Origin: Campylorhamphus procurvoides
Lineage: Eukaryota > Chordata > Aves > Passeriformes > Dendrocolaptidae
DNA: 64,000 bases
Direction: 5' to 3'
NCBI GenBank assembly: GCA_013396655.1
Contig: WBMV01008229.1
Location: forward strand, 80,699-144,698
In this document: positions 25,601 to 38,786 of the stretch, piece by piece
How positions within the stretch are numbered: the first letter of the stretch is position 1
How the letters are laid out: the number at the start of each line of letters is the position of its first letter
Program-made: the position numbers and the translations under genes
Notes under the pieces: model-generated
Told to the model about the DNA's origin: nothing
The model's database searches: none
What the model saw: only the letters and a program-made list of their open reading frames with translations

Positions 25601-28416
25601 GCACTCTGAGAAGGCGTCGTATGGAGTAGCCCTGTAATAACTTAATTCTTTAACTCATGGAACTGAGTGTTGCATTTACATTTGAGGTTATTTTTGCATG
25701 TGTATGCAGATGGCACAGACTTTGATGCTTCCAATCAGTTGCAGTTTGTGGAAAGAAACTAACTCAAGTAAAAGGAGTGATGTGGGGTATACCAAAATAT
25801 CCTCAGGTTTGTAAGCATTGTTGTCTTGGCCATGTGATTATTTCCTTAGTTTAGCTTTCTCAGAGATGTTTAGGAGAAATGCAACCACCAACCTTCGTAA
25901 ACAACTAAAAACTGAGAAATTACTGTGTCTTAACTTCTTCTGGATTTGGCTCTTTAGACAAAAATTCTGGAACATTAAGCTCTTCACAGGATGTTTAAGA
26001 AACGTCACAGGAGGACAATGGTCCTTATTTTAAATATAAGCAATATCTTGCTTATAAAAATCATCTGGGAGATTAGAAACCTATGTTAAAATTACAACTG
26101 CATGGTAATGTCAGAGTTGTGTATAGATTTGAGGTACCTTAAACATTATAAATTTTGTCAGAAAATTTCTGTGAAAATTCAAGGGTTTTAAGTTTTGTGC
26201 TTCATTCCAAAGTGCCTTCATTTATTCTTTGTGTAACTTTTGTTCTTAAATACTAGCTCCAGCATAACCTTTTTGGTGAGAATAAGTTGTACAATTTTCA
26301 CTAGAAAATAACTTGTATTCATTGTAGGTTTATTATTTTTTTCTAATTAGGCTGGCATTTATCTAGTGTGGCATCTTAACATAAATACAGTTTTTCAAAA
26401 ATAACTTGTGGCAAATCCTAATTGAACATTTCCCCACTGATTACTGTTATATCCTGAAGCCATCTTAAGTAGTGGAGAATTTTAAACTTTAGTGTTATTA
26501 TTTATGGCATATTTTATTTAACTCTTAGTTTACTTTTTGTCTTATGTGTGCTGTATGATAAAATGTTAACATATAAAGAATAAACATCACTTGCTGTTTG
26601 GAATGAAGCAGCTGTTGTAACAGCACAGAAGGATGTATGTGAATTGTAAATGAATAAAAATATTGTGTCCTGATGAAATTCCATGGTGAATTTCAGGTAG
26701 GCAAAATTAATAGTAGAACCCGTTTTCTGTGGTGTCCGTGCTGCCACACCCACCATGGTGTTTGCTGGTTTTTAAAAAGCACTGGCAGTAATTGCCCTTT
26801 GGAATCTTGTCTGTAAGTCACTATGGATGTGGTCACCAGGATCCTCTGTGCCTTCTGCCACTGTCACATAGACTCATTTAGTTATGTAAGTGGATAGTCC
26901 AAATTCTTTATGCCACTTGCCACAACCAGGATTCCTCTTGCTTCCCTGCTTAGCTAACTAGCTAGTCCCAACCTTTGGGGTCTGATGGCTGAGGCTTTCT
27001 GCAGCTGTGGATGTGGTTAAATGTGTGGAAGAATGGGAACAGTGCAGAATTTCTTGGGGGTTTTTGTGCCCCCCTTCCTTCCTCATTCCCCTATTATTTA
27101 GGGGGCAAAACTTATTTGGAGAACATTGCATTTAAAAATGAACTGTGACATCAGGAAAAAAGACCTCCTAGAGTGAAGAGTCATTTAATTCCGCAGTGTA
27201 TAATACTATTCTTTGGAGCTTTTTCTGTTGATGAGGAAGAAAAATTTCTTTCCGCTGGCTTTGACTTATTTGGAGGGATGCTGAAAATACTTACTGCTCA
27301 ACTAACTGTGTTCCTTGATTTGACAGCTAAGAATAGCTATTTGCATATTGATGCTAAATCCTGGATTTCAGGGGATTTTTCTTTCTGGTTTTATCTAGCT
27401 TAGTTCTTGGTGTAGAAGGAAAATGAAATTGTGTAAATGGAGAAGATTTTGAGTTTAACTTGGCATTTTTTTGTGGGCCAGAGGTAAATTTGTCCTTCTA
27501 CAGATGTTAATTGTTCCTGGTCTTGTGCAGTGGCAATGGGAATCTTCAACTTTACTAGGCTCTGGATTGTAGTCATAATTTTCAAAACCCAGTAACAGCC
27601 TCTTGAACCGGTTCTTCTCATTTGCAAGCACTCCAGATGCCATGCCAATTTTATTTGAATAAGACAAAACAATGGGCCAAGGGTCCAAACCTTGGTCCAA
27701 GGGTTAAGGAGGAGCTGGAATGCCTTTGAAGTTCAGGACCCTGGGCTATACGTGCCATTTACCTAAACCTCAATATATAATCTGAATGCAGTTTCTCTTC
27801 CTGTTTGTTCGATTTATGAAGCTTTGTGTCCAAAGAGATAGTAAGACCTGTAATTAAGATAAGTAGCAGGCCACTCCTTTTGTGACTGCGTGCTCTGGTG
27901 AGGAGAGGATTGTGGTTGCAGCATTAAAGTAGAATGAAACCTGTAATTCAGGCACCTTCAGAGATGAGACTCTTTTCCTTCGAAAAAGCTGCATGCTTCT
28001 TTAAGCAATAACTATGACTGTTTCAAACTACTACTTTAATATAAATGATACAGAAAAGCTTAAAGTTCTTAGTAGGAACAATTTTTCTTTTATAATAAGC
28101 CACAGACGGGCTCTAAGCAATTCTCTGTTTTAAAGCTGTCTTAAAACTTGGATGTTTTGAGGTGGACAGTGAGTTTTCTGATCAGAATTGTGTACACAGA
28201 TGTTTTGTTCTTGTCAATCAAGCACTTGCTTTGTCTTACTGTCAGACCCTCCCCAAGGTTTTCCTTTCAGCAGATAATAGTAGCACTGCATTTGTGGTAA
28301 GAGTCCTGTAAGCAGCAAAGCTAGCTTATGTGTGCAGTCTACTTACTTGTTAGATGATTGGTCAGATCCACCAGTGACTTCTTATCATGAGTTATTTTAT
28401 GATTACTGACTCAAAT
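19685..28416 (+). other. PHLPP1 intron 1, proximal part
   Basis: The intron begins GTGAGC in CpG-rich sequence and turns AT-rich after about 20300. From there to the CR1 at 28417 I recognise no exon, RNA gene or repeat family. A short CA tract lies near 21848. Confidence 0.7.
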
Positions 28417-29117
28417 TCATAGAATTGTTAAAGTTTGAGTCCTCCAATCTTTAATGAAACACCTCCATGCCAACTAGACACTAAGTGCATCTTCCAGTGG
28501 TTTCTTGAACACTTCAGGGTTGGTGGCTTCACCATTGCCCTGGGCAGTCCATTCCAATTCCTGACCCCCTTTCAGTGAAGAAATTCTTCCTTACGTCCAA
28601 CTTGAACCTCACCTGGTGTGGCTTGCGGCTCTGTTCTCTCATCCTGTTGCCAGCTGCCTGGGTCAGGAGGCCAAGCCACACTTCCCTACAGCCTTCTCTC
28701 AGATAGTTGTAGAGGTTCATAAGGTCTCTCTGGAGCCTCCTTTTTTCCAGGCTAAACAACCCTAGTACCCTCATCAGCTCTTCATAAAACTTGTGCTCCA
28801 GAGCCTTACCAGCTTCATTGCACTTCTCTGGGATCCTACTGGCCACACTATTTCCAGCACCCCCAGGTTCTTTTCGAACTTGACACGGCACTTGAGCTGT
28901 GGCATCACCAGTGTGGAATACAGGGGGATAATCACTGCCCTGATCCTACTGGCCACACTATTTGTGGTACAAGCCAGGGTGCCATTTGCCTTCTTGACCA
29001 TGTCGGCACACTGCTGGCTCATGTTCGAGCACCCCCAGGTTCTTTTCTGCTGGGCAGCTTTCCAGCCGCCGTTCCCCAAGCCTGCATGCATGGGGTTGTT
29101 GTAATGGAAGGGCAGAA
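28417..29117 (-). mobile_element. CR1 LINE, 3' 700 bp, antisense, mosaic
   Basis: The reverse-strand translation between 28529 and 28891 shows the end of the CR1 reverse-transcriptase ORF: GLFSLEKRRLQRDLMNLYNYL and FKLDVRKNFFTERGSG. The + strand left edge TTCATAGAATTG is the CR1 tail in reverse. The copy is decayed, with stops and frameshifts. It contains two short internal repeats: 28832-28853 equals 28942-28963, and 28856-28875 equals 29028-29047. The upstream copy of each seems out of place in a normal CR1. CR1 moves by target-primed reverse transcription and usually leaves 5'-truncated copies, as here. Confidence 0.9.
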
Positions 29118-31682
29118 CTACTGGATGATGGAAAAACGTATTTTTCCTTCCAGTTAGGAAGACTTCTAGGGGACATCAGTCTTGGTGAGCAGTCAGTTAT
29201 GAAACTTTTTAGGTTGTCTCGGCCATAATTATTGTGTGTCACTATTGACTTTCTGCATCTACGTCTGTTTGCTTTTTTGCTATAAGGCTTGTCTGTTGAA
29301 ATAAAGAAGTTGATGACAAAACCTGTTATGAATGAAGTGGTGGAACATCTGGAAGAAGGCTAGCATGGATAATGAACTGAAGTTAAAAGGCTTAGGAGCT
29401 CTTGGTTTCTTCTGGTACCAGTATTACATGGCTACAAAGAGTAAAGCAAGATGGTTTGCAGATTGCAGATGGGATGTGTCTCGAACTTAATCACATCTGT
29501 ATTGGAGATACAGTGTAACATTTCAGAAATACCAATAGGAACTTGTTGAAAGCTGTGTAATATGTAATTATATGAAATTATTTCCTAGTTGAGGACTTCT
29601 AATATACTACTTTGATAAAAAGCTTGGAGCTCATAGTGTGGTTTTGTGGATTACAAATTCATTAGTTAGAAGTAGACCTGAGTTTATATCCTTTCAGAGC
29701 AAGCATTTAACCTTTTCGAGTGTCCTAGCTAATAAAAGAAAGGACTGGCTGAAAATTGCAATCTAAATTGTTTGAAGTGTCTAAGCTCTGTGAAGTTGCT
29801 GTGTGTATGTCTTACCTTTTTTTATTAGTTTTTGGTGGCTTTGTTTGGTGACATGAAAAACATGTCCCTTTTCTGTATCAATTAAATTAGAACCTTTAGT
29901 CTGTATATTCCATAGGAATAAACAGAAGATTAGTGTGATGCATTTCAGACTGTTAAATACAGAAAGTGTTTCCATATCATGACTTGTTCTAGAACAATGG
30001 TATCATCTGTATAAACATATTCATCCTCACTAAAATTAGACTGTAGCCCTGAGAACTGCTTGGTTGGTGTCTCTAATCTTCTTAATCAAATGACAACTTT
30101 AATTCCTGCTAATATGAGTATGTTAAATGATTTTACTTAATGTTGCTTTACAGATTGTATCTTGGATGTGTCTATTGTAAGAAAAAGGTTTTGGAATGTT
30201 TCTTTTCTGAATTTATATGATAAAAGATCCTGGTTTATTTTGCAGCTTGCAGCTTTTTCCTTCATAATTGAAATCTATAATGAAAATGTATTAGTCAGTA
30301 TCACTAGATATTGTAGTACAGAGATTAAGATACCTTGTAGCCAGCAGTGGACTAAATCATATTCCTCTGTCAGGGTCAGAGTGTTTGTCTGGAGAAAATC
30401 TGCTAGAGCCTGAGGTACGTATGATATTTAATTTGCAACAGTGTGTGTGGTGTGATCCTTTGTATAGTGCTCTGTTGGAGTGTGAGCAGTTTCAGCACCT
30501 CTTGCTGCCTCAGTTCTGTGTTAATAGGAGATGTATTTTGAGTTCCAGACTGGTACTACTTACTTAACACTGTTCAAATGGGGGAATGCAGATTTGTCAT
30601 CTTACTTGTAAACAGCACTGTCTTGAGAGTGTCAGCAGATTGCAAAACATAGATCAACTGTAGATTCTTTTAGTCTAGGATATGCAGATAGACTCTTCCC
30701 CACATTCATTTCTGTTTCTCTATCTTTGTGGTGGTTTTTTTTCCTTTTTCTCTTTTTCCTTTTTTTTTCTTCCCCACCTTTTTTTTTCCTTTTTCTGTGA
30801 TTGTTTTGTTGTTTGGTTTTCTTTTCCTTGTTGTTTGGTTTCTTTCTTAGCCCTTTCCCTCACCTCTTTCTACAGGAAGTTTTCGAAAATTCTTGGCTGC
30901 ATTTACTAAGCCATTTTGTACAGTTTTAGTCCTCTTATTGAAGAATTTAGGATATTTCTCTGCAGTGTGCATGTATCAGCAGGTCTCTTTGTGTGTTTCT
31001 CATCCCCCCGTCCCTTATACCTATAGGGCTATGTATCAAACATTACTACTTCATTACTTGTGGAGAAGAGTACTTGTTCTAGCATGGTTAACACAGGGCT
31101 GCAAAAACAAGTAAGTAAAATTCTCTCCAGAAAGTCACAGCACATGGCTACAACAAATTCAACAAATTGCTGTCTATGTCAGCAATGTAGAATGGGCAAC
31201 AGTTAGATAAAAATAATAGAGCCTTAAGGCAGTTTAAGGTGTACCTTTATATTACAGGGGAAAAAAATTGAAAAGTTTGTTTGGTTGGTTTGTTTTAATA
31301 AAAGGTTCTGTGTTGTATGTTCTTCATCTTGCAAATGCAGGATTTTAAGAGGCAAAGACTCTGGCATGAATAATGTTCTCAAATGCTTGTTTATTAGAAG
31401 AATTTTTAAACTGGTTATGAAAGAAAGAAAAAAGGCTAATTTTGCATAGTAAGAATTATGGCTGACAGTAGAAGAGTTCATGCTGTTATAGCCTTTGAAC
31501 TTAAAAATGGATGTAGTCATTCTTTAGCATTAGTCTGACTTGTAGATGGTGGTATTACATGCAGCACATCCATAAAGCTTATGCTTTTTAGGAATGTATA
31601 AAGCAAACACGGAGGGAATTCAGTATTTGCTACTGCTCTCTTGCTTGATGTCACTAGCTAAGCTAGGCATGATCAACTAGTC
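29118..31682 (+). other. PHLPP1 intron 1, between CR1 copies
   Basis: No coding or RNA gene is recognised. The only distinctive stretch is the pyrimidine-rich tract at 30729-30850, annotated separately. Confidence 0.6.
30729..30850 (+). repeat. Long T/C-rich (pyrimidine) tract
   Basis: About 120 bp of the + strand consist almost entirely of T and C for the first half, then T with scattered G. Such strand asymmetry is a low-complexity feature and can form triplex or unusual structure. No acceptor with a coding exon follows it. Confidence 0.75.
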
Positions 31683-32025
31683 AGAGGAGACCTCACTGCA
31701 GTCCACAGCTTCCTCACTAGGGGAAGAGGAGGAGCAGGCACTGATCTCTCTGACCAGTGATAGGACCAGAGGGAATGGCTTGAAGCTTTGTCAGGGGAGG
31801 TGTAGGCTGGATGTTAGGAAACCACCAGAGGGTAGTTGAGCCCTGGAACAGGCTCCCCAGGGAAGCGGTCATGGCACCACGTGTGCTGGAGTTCAAGAAG
31901 CATTTGGACAATACTCTCAGGTACATAGTGTGACTCCTGGTGACAGTCCTGTGTAGTGCTAGAAGTTGGACTTAGGTGATCCTTGTGGATTCCTTTCAAC
32001 TCAGAATATTCTGTGATTCTCTATG
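31683..32025 (+). mobile_element. CR1 LINE 3'-end fragment, sense
   Basis: The sequence starts GAGGAGACCTCACTGCAGTC, continues through CTGGAACAGGCTCCCCAGGG and GGAGTTCAAGAAGCATTTGG, and ends AGAATATTCTGTGATTCTC. These are the final part of the CR1 ORF and the 3' tail in sense orientation relative to PHLPP1. The 5' end is truncated. Confidence 0.88.
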
Positions 32026-32725
32026 TAGTTGGCACTGGTGAGTGCAAGAACAGCTGTAATTTTTATGGCGATGCACTGTTCCTGCACCTATATGTTATCT
32101 TCATTCTCTGACTTTCTTAACCACGTTGGAGTTGGTGAATTGCCTTTCCAGATGTGGTATTGTTACTTCAAGTTTGTTCTGTTGGTGTGCATGTTGGCAA
32201 GCCTTAATCAGAGATGATATTTGATATAGTCTTCAGTAGGTTCTTTGCCCATTGTTCCTTGGCACTATGGGTTTTTCACTGCCCTGGCATTTCTCACATT
32301 CAGGTTTTACTCTTGCTCATATCCACCAATTTTTCTAAAGATGAAGGACACGTACTCAGTTGAAAATCCTTTGAGCCCTTCTCTGTAGACATGACTATAC
32401 TGCTTTGCATCAAAATATGTAGTTGTTCAAAAACGATTGGAGACTAATGTCTAACCTTCATACCTAATGTAGATGCTGTCCATACCAAAAGAAGTGCTGT
32501 GGCATAAATTTTAATACCCACTAGCCTTTTTGGAGTAGAAATGTCTGCATATAACAATGTCTTTATCCATAGCAGGCAAGTAGTGCAATATCCTTATTTC
32601 CCTAATGAAAGATTAGACAAACTTTGTCTTATCATTTATACATAAACATTCTGTTCTGTCTTTTTGCATTCTCTGGAGCATTTTCTTTTCTGCACTGGAG
32701 TTACTGTTGTCCTTTTGGCAACTCA
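32026..32725 (+). other. PHLPP1 intron 1, nothing recognised
   Basis: About 700 bp of ordinary intronic sequence between a CR1 fragment and an LTR. No exon or repeat was recognised. Confidence 0.55.
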
Positions 32726-33084
32726 TGATTAGGAGTTGTTCAAGGGGAGAACTAAGGTATCTATGTTGGCCAAGAAATAATCCCTCTCCTTTGAATTTAG
32801 AGAACAGAACTTTAATTAGGAANCTGTGTGTCCCGTCCTCCTCACTCTGCCGAGCCGCTGAGCTCCTGACCTCCTGAGAAAGCCAGAAACACCAACCCCT
32901 TCCCCACCTCGAGCCCGTCTTCCATCCCGCTCCCAGACCGGGGAGAGATCTGGCTGGCTAAGGCAGATAACATCAGGATATGCTCATCCTTTGTGTCTTT
33001 TGTTAACCATTTTTACTGACACGAAGGCGTTGGCTCCAAGCTCATTTTTGGAAGGAATTCCAACTTAGGTTTGAAACTCAAACA
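32726..33084 (-). repeat. Antisense LTR with collapsed interior
   Basis: Left part 32726-32822 aligns with the left part of the LTR at 51307 (both GCCAAGAAATAATCCCTCTCC and GAACTTTAATTAGGAA). The right part 32824-33084 aligns with the end of that LTR (GGCGTTGGCTCCAA, TTTGAAACTC...AACA). The two meet at an N, and about 520 bp present in the 51307 copy are missing here. Reverse-strand ends are TGTTTGAGTTTC at the start and ...ATCA at the end. The flanks ACTCA and GGGAC do not match as a target duplication, which is consistent with a false join or with decay. Confidence 0.75.
32823..32823. other. Unresolved base N inside an LTR
   Basis: This N sits exactly where the LTR alignment jumps by roughly half a kilobase, so it probably represents an unsized assembly gap and not one missing base. 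Confidence 0.8.
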
Positions 33085-34208
33085 GGGACCTTCTGCAGAC
33101 TGGCATGCCTGGCAGCTTTGCTCTGAATGTGAATATTTGTTTGCTTCCTTTCTTGTTAGTGAAAAGCATGGTAGTAGCTAGTTATAGGTCTTATTAAGCA
33201 ATGTCAGCATGGCCACTACTCTGACCATTTTACTGTGATTTGACTAGATGGAGGGCTGTCACCCCAAGGCAGAAGAATAAGGTGCTAGTATCAGTAAATG
33301 TGTCAGGTGTACCAGCTTGAGTTCCCAAATCATAAGCACAGTTAGCTGAACTGTAAAAATGAATACATGGTACTGTGTGTCACTTTGATCTTTCCCTCTG
33401 TGTGCTATTGCCCTATGCATTTTCTTGTGTACATGTGAGGCTGTTAAGAGATTTGGTGAGCAGCAGAGTCCTCAGTAAGAAGAAGCTGCTCTGATTTTGT
33501 TTTTTAATGATCTCTAAGGCAGATTGCTGAGTGCGCTTGTTCCTTGGTAGTTATAAAGGGAGGGAAGGTAACACATGATTGGAAAAGAGGTAGAATTATG
33601 TCACTGTTTACTGGCAGTTGTTACTCTTATTAATGTGCATGTTTTAGTTTTTACTGAATGCACTTGAAGTGAAAAGATGATTTGAATTCTGACATATGAA
33701 TTCATCTAGTTGGCATTGAAGATACAGAGATAAATACAATTGTAGCTTGTTAGCAATATCAGCAGTCTCCTGGTAAATGAAGAGCAAAGGTAAAAAAACC
33801 TCATATGGTACAGAAACGTGGCTTGTCTCAAGCTAGCTGGTGAGGACTCTTACTTGCAGGTAGAGCAGTGCTCTGCTGCCATGGGCAACTTTGCTGAACT
33901 CTGGCAGACATGGGTGGTGACATCACCCTGAAGAGAGGGAGAAGGCTGGGCAGAGTCACTGGGACTGCTTGTTCTGTGCAGACACTTGGGAAAGGGTTTC
34001 TTTCGTATGCTGTCCAATAGATTCCGCCTTTTATTTTGTAATATAATTAAATAACCAAGCCTTTGTGAGGCTTCTGAATTCCTTTAATTTAGCGGCAGCA
34101 CAGAAGCTGAATTCAGAGCATTCATGGGCTTGTACTATCTCCCTGACTACTTGCCAGGTCTATTCATGCTGTTCTGAGTGCAGGAAGTTCTCACATTCAT
34201 TCAGAGTT

Positions 34209-34229
34209 GGGGGTGGGGGGGGTGGGGGG
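34209..34229 (+). repeat. G-run cluster, possible G-quadruplex
   Basis: Runs of 5, 8 and 6 G separated by single T bases give enough G for a four-tract quadruplex. It is on the coding strand of PHLPP1 intron 1, so the RNA would also carry it. A run of T (34249-34260) follows 20 bp later. Confidence 0.6.
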
Positions 34230-37200
34230 AAGGCGTTGTGTGGTTGGCTTTTTTTTTTTTCTTTTTGTAAACAAGGGAAATGGTTATAAGGAAAATTCTT
34301 CAGCAATTCCCTGGGACCCATTTACCAACTGTTAATCTGTGAGTAAATAATGGGAACAGTTTATACTCTTGGCAGCTCTGGAGAAAGCGCAAAGAATCAT
34401 GAGAAGTTCACAGTCCACAGCCTCAAGATAGCTGAATACTTCTGTATGTTAGGATTTGTCTGAACAGGGATAGATCATTATTTTTTTGTTAGCATGTGTA
34501 ATCTTATATATTCTGAAGTACTAAGTTTGATGAGGAAAACTTTATACTGGCATGTGGTAGCTGGCTGCTTATATTTAACTTGCTGAAGTTAAATAATTCC
34601 TTTTCTACTTGAGTTTTAAGACTAGCTAATACATTCATCTGCTTTTGCAGACTGTTACTGATGCTCTTCAAGGACAGGATGAGGATGTGTATTGCTGCTT
34701 GGCAAGGAGAGAGCTGGTAACAGTGGCTTTCCTTTAGTTCAAGGGAAGGGTGGAGACAGAGAGGACAAGAAGGTGAAACAAAGCTGAGAAAACAGCTAAA
34801 TTGAAGTGAGTGGTCAGGAACTATAAAATGCTTTGCAAACTTAAACATTCATTTCACTTGTCAGGATCTGTTCCAGACCTCTAGTGGTATCTAATCTTTA
34901 TAGCTAGATACCACAGCGATAGACATTATTGACTTGTGTAAAATGCATTGGAAAAGGGAAAGTGACTTCTTGGTGTGGGTCTTCTCCTGCTACGGCTGAG
35001 GTGTTGTGGAAAGCGCACAGCTATCTAGGGTGAGTATAGCAGGTATTGGGCAAGTTGCCATTCTTCACCAAAACAAACAGAACTGCAGTGGTACAGACTC
35101 TCCTGCAGAGCTCCTGTTTGCTTGTTAACTTCTGTATCTGGATTGTCTGTTGCAAAATGGAGAGAGAAATACTTGACAGAACAGTGGATGTACATTATTT
35201 GGTGACTGAATGGGCAGGAAAGCCTATAGCTGAAAAGCTTTTTATTTAAGGAGTGTGGGTTACATCTAACGTGTTTCTTCTGGAAACTAAATTGGAGGTG
35301 GAGAGCAGAAGGTTTGTGTCTCTAGCTCATAGGATGTGCTGAAGTACACTTTTTTTGCTAGGGTAGGAAACTTGCAATCTGATGTACCCTTAAAAAATAA
35401 TGTTTTTAATATGGATTCTCCTAAGGCTACCTAATCACCTTTACAATATTCCACCTTTTTTGGGATCCTGGCATGCACAGGACTTAAGGATTCCCCGGCT
35501 ATGACACCTAGTTTGCTACTGTGATGTTGTAGGACAACCTCCTGTTCTGAAAACTGAAACAGGTTGTTGAGTTCCATTCCTTTTCTTTGTAATTTCTTTA
35601 AGGAAAAGCATTGTGCTTATACTCTGTCAGGGAGTATTTGGGTTCTTTTTGCCCTTTTCTCTTTCTGTCCTCCAGCCTGCAAGTTTTAGAGATCAGTCTG
35701 AATTCCTTCTCATGGCATTAAGTCTTTTGAATTAAGTCATTTTCTTAAGGTGTCATTGTTTCTGGATTGTGGTCTGTTAAGAACATTCATGTATGGATTA
35801 TGGCACATGTTACCACATGTGCAACTGTGAAAGTAATGACAAGTGTCTGGATTGTTCTAGGAAAAACAAGGAAGCAAGGAATGTAAAGTCTGTGCTGTTG
35901 GATAGCCTCTTCATATTGCCCTTTTTCCCTTCTCCCCCTTCAAATTTAGAATTGAGTTTTGATTTCTGTTTTCTATTACAAGTAATGGTGCTGAATATCC
36001 ATGACAACTTTTTCCTTTTAGAACAGCTTATCATTTTAAGCTCTAAAAGTACTGTGGCAGCTTTCCTTTTTACGGGTTTATATTAAAAACCTTGTGCTTG
36101 CCTGTATGTGTAAATTTCTATATTATATATAAGTTTTTAATCTCTTTAGAGTTTAGAAGTTCACTACTTAAACTTACCTTGTGAACCCCATTTCATAACA
36201 AGACGAAAAACTTCATGGAAGCACAGATTTGCTTGAAGGTTGGTTTTCTGGTATTTTTTTAGCAGTTTGTGAAGGTCTTCAGTAAAATGAAGATAAATAG
36301 CATCAGCTATTCCACACGTTCTGGAGTAGTGGAGGAACGGAGTGTGTTAGTCGAGGGAAGGTTTACAAGTTAAAATTCCTGTTGCCAGGCAGCCCAAGAA
36401 GTGCACTGGCATCACTTGGGAATGAGTGCAAATTATGATTTGCTGTTGGAGCAGAGTGGACAATGGAGAAAAAAGGAGTGTGAAGAGAAACTTGACTATT
36501 TTGAAATTAGCTTGTTTTGCATTTTAGAATACAGATTATTAAAGCTGAGGTTACCACCTTTGGAAGTCTAACAGTATTGTAAGAAAAGAGCTGGGCTACA
36601 CAGAAAGTGTCCCGTTCTTTTTTTTATTATTATAACTTTTTCTGGTGAGTTTATGAATGCTATTACAAAACAGGGTATTTAAATATGTGCGGTTATACTA
36701 TTGCTCCTCCTAGCTGTAAGAGTTGTGAGTAGATGAATGCTCAAGAGTTGCCTGTCTTGCTGGAATGCCAAGTCTTTTTGTTGAGCTTCTGGCTTATGTA
36801 AGCAACTTGAGCACTTGCCACAAGATGCTTCGTGCAAGATACTATCACCTGAAAGTACCAGTCTCCACTGGATTGTACTGTTTCCTCTGTCTTTATAATC
36901 TGGTATTAGGGACTTTTCATGCAGGTAAACTACCAGTCAGAGGCTTATTGTGTGATGAGCTTTACCTATAAAAACTATTTTCATTTTTACTGAAAGCCAC
37001 TTCTTCAATGTTTCCCCACAAGAGTGGTGTAGGATTTGCTCTGTGGAAAAATATGCCTTTTTAAGACTAAACTTGTCCATGTGCATGTGTTTAGCAGAAT
37101 GTTGTAAGATAGTAAATGCTGTAGCCATCATGTGAATGGAAAATAGTTCTGCAAACATGTCTGTATATTTAGATACTTAAGAGGATAAAATGAAGCTTTG

Positions 37201-38753
37201 GAATTTCCCTCTGGTCCTGTTTAAGTTGGCCAACTCTTAGACACACTTTTATTATGATGATAATAGTTATCTGCCATTGTTTCACTTTTAATGTCAGTGT
37301 TGCACTGTCTTTTGCAAGGGTGTAACCTGCAAACCGGTAGCAGTTGGTGAAAATCAGGGCAGTCACATGGAGCTTATGTTGTTATGTTCTGTCACGTGGC
37401 AAGCTTCTGCTGTTTCTTCAGTTTCCTTGTGAGTTTAAAAACTGTTTTAGTTGTTGTGTAGCACCTTTCTTGAAAATATTTTAGTATTTCTACTTCAAAC
37501 CCTAGCAGTTGGAAAGTACAGGTATATATATTAATTCGCAAGTCTTCAGTGTTTGCATTTTAAGATGAGTATAAAAGACGCTGATTTAGCTGAAACTCAA
37601 TTCCTATAGAACTCTTATGTTCATATAGGATAAAACTTAACTCTATAATCTTACTGATACAACAGTACTGTGTTCTTCTTTTGGCCCACATATTTTTGTG
37701 TGGAAAAAATGGTGTAGGAAACTAGCGGATGCACCATGTTGTCTGCTTTTATTTTTTTTTAAATTATGTTTAACTTTTGCTCAAGTATTTTGGGATAAAT
37801 TATTTAGGAAGGCTTTGGGCTAGATGGCAAAGTGTATGGCACCTGATCCTTTCCTCTCCATATTGCTGAAAATTGTGAAAAACAGTATTTTAGCACACAC
37901 ATTTCTTATATGGTTTTGATCTTAAAACTGTGGTGAGAAAGGGTGAATTGCTTTTTTCTTCTTACCTTTCATTTTATTATATCTCTAGCAATAAGCATTT
38001 CCAAAAATAAAGAAGAGGTAACATTATCATGTTGAGCAATTGAATAGTAGAAAAAAATGAGGTGACATGATAGTTTTTTGATGGCTGCCTTTCAGAGAAG
38101 AAACATAATGGTTTGACTGAGCAGTGGCAGCCACGAGCAAGGGAGATTCCAGATGTTGTTGGTAAAGCATGAGTGCGACAAGAGAAGTCTCTAGGCTATA
38201 CATGTGGTTCAACTTTGCTGCAAGTGTGAACACTGTAATTCTTTGTCCCAAGAGTGCTTGACTGCAAAGTTCGTTCTGTGCTGAAGCTTTTTGCCCACTA
38301 TATCTCTGATGTGTCTTTCTGCATCTGGTAGAAGGACTCCTGCAAGCCACAGGAATACTAACAGAAAGCTAACTTCCTTGCTGCACATGAAAAGGTGGAA
38401 GCACTTTACTCCTCAGCTGCCTTGCCTTTTGCAAGCAGTATTTGCGTGGGGGGATTTCGGTGTTTCATGTTCAGTGTCACTGCCTGTTGCATCAGGATTC
38501 CTTCTGCCCATGAGCTCTCCTCAGGCTTCTTCTGGCTGGGGTATTCTGTAGCACGCTCAGAAACCCCCAGACTTTTGCTAGGCTACATCATCTGAAACAT
38601 CAGTGGCCACACATCCCTTGTTTTATTAAAGCCTCCTGTTCACTTGTAATCCAGTTACAAGAAATCATTGGAGTATTTTTCCAGAGTCTTAATTTGCTGA
38701 GGAATCAAGTTGTTGCTCGAAGGACTCAGCTCTTCTTCCCTCAGTTCTCGCTG

Positions 38754-38786
38754 AAAAAAAAAAAAAAAAAAAAAAACAAAAAAAAA
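38754..38786. repeat. A-rich tract (A23-C-A9)
   Basis: A run of 23 A, one C and 9 A. No reverse-transcribed gene copy was recognised directly upstream, so it is treated as simple sequence. Confidence 0.85.

Noticed and set aside
28529..29091. Reverse-strand frames with coding appearance
   Set aside because: They are the decayed end of the CR1 reverse-transcriptase ORF and its flank, not a host gene.
38290..38786. Possible processed pseudogene ending in the A-tract
   Set aside because: The sequence before the A-tract matches no gene I recognise and has no poly(A) signal at the proper distance.
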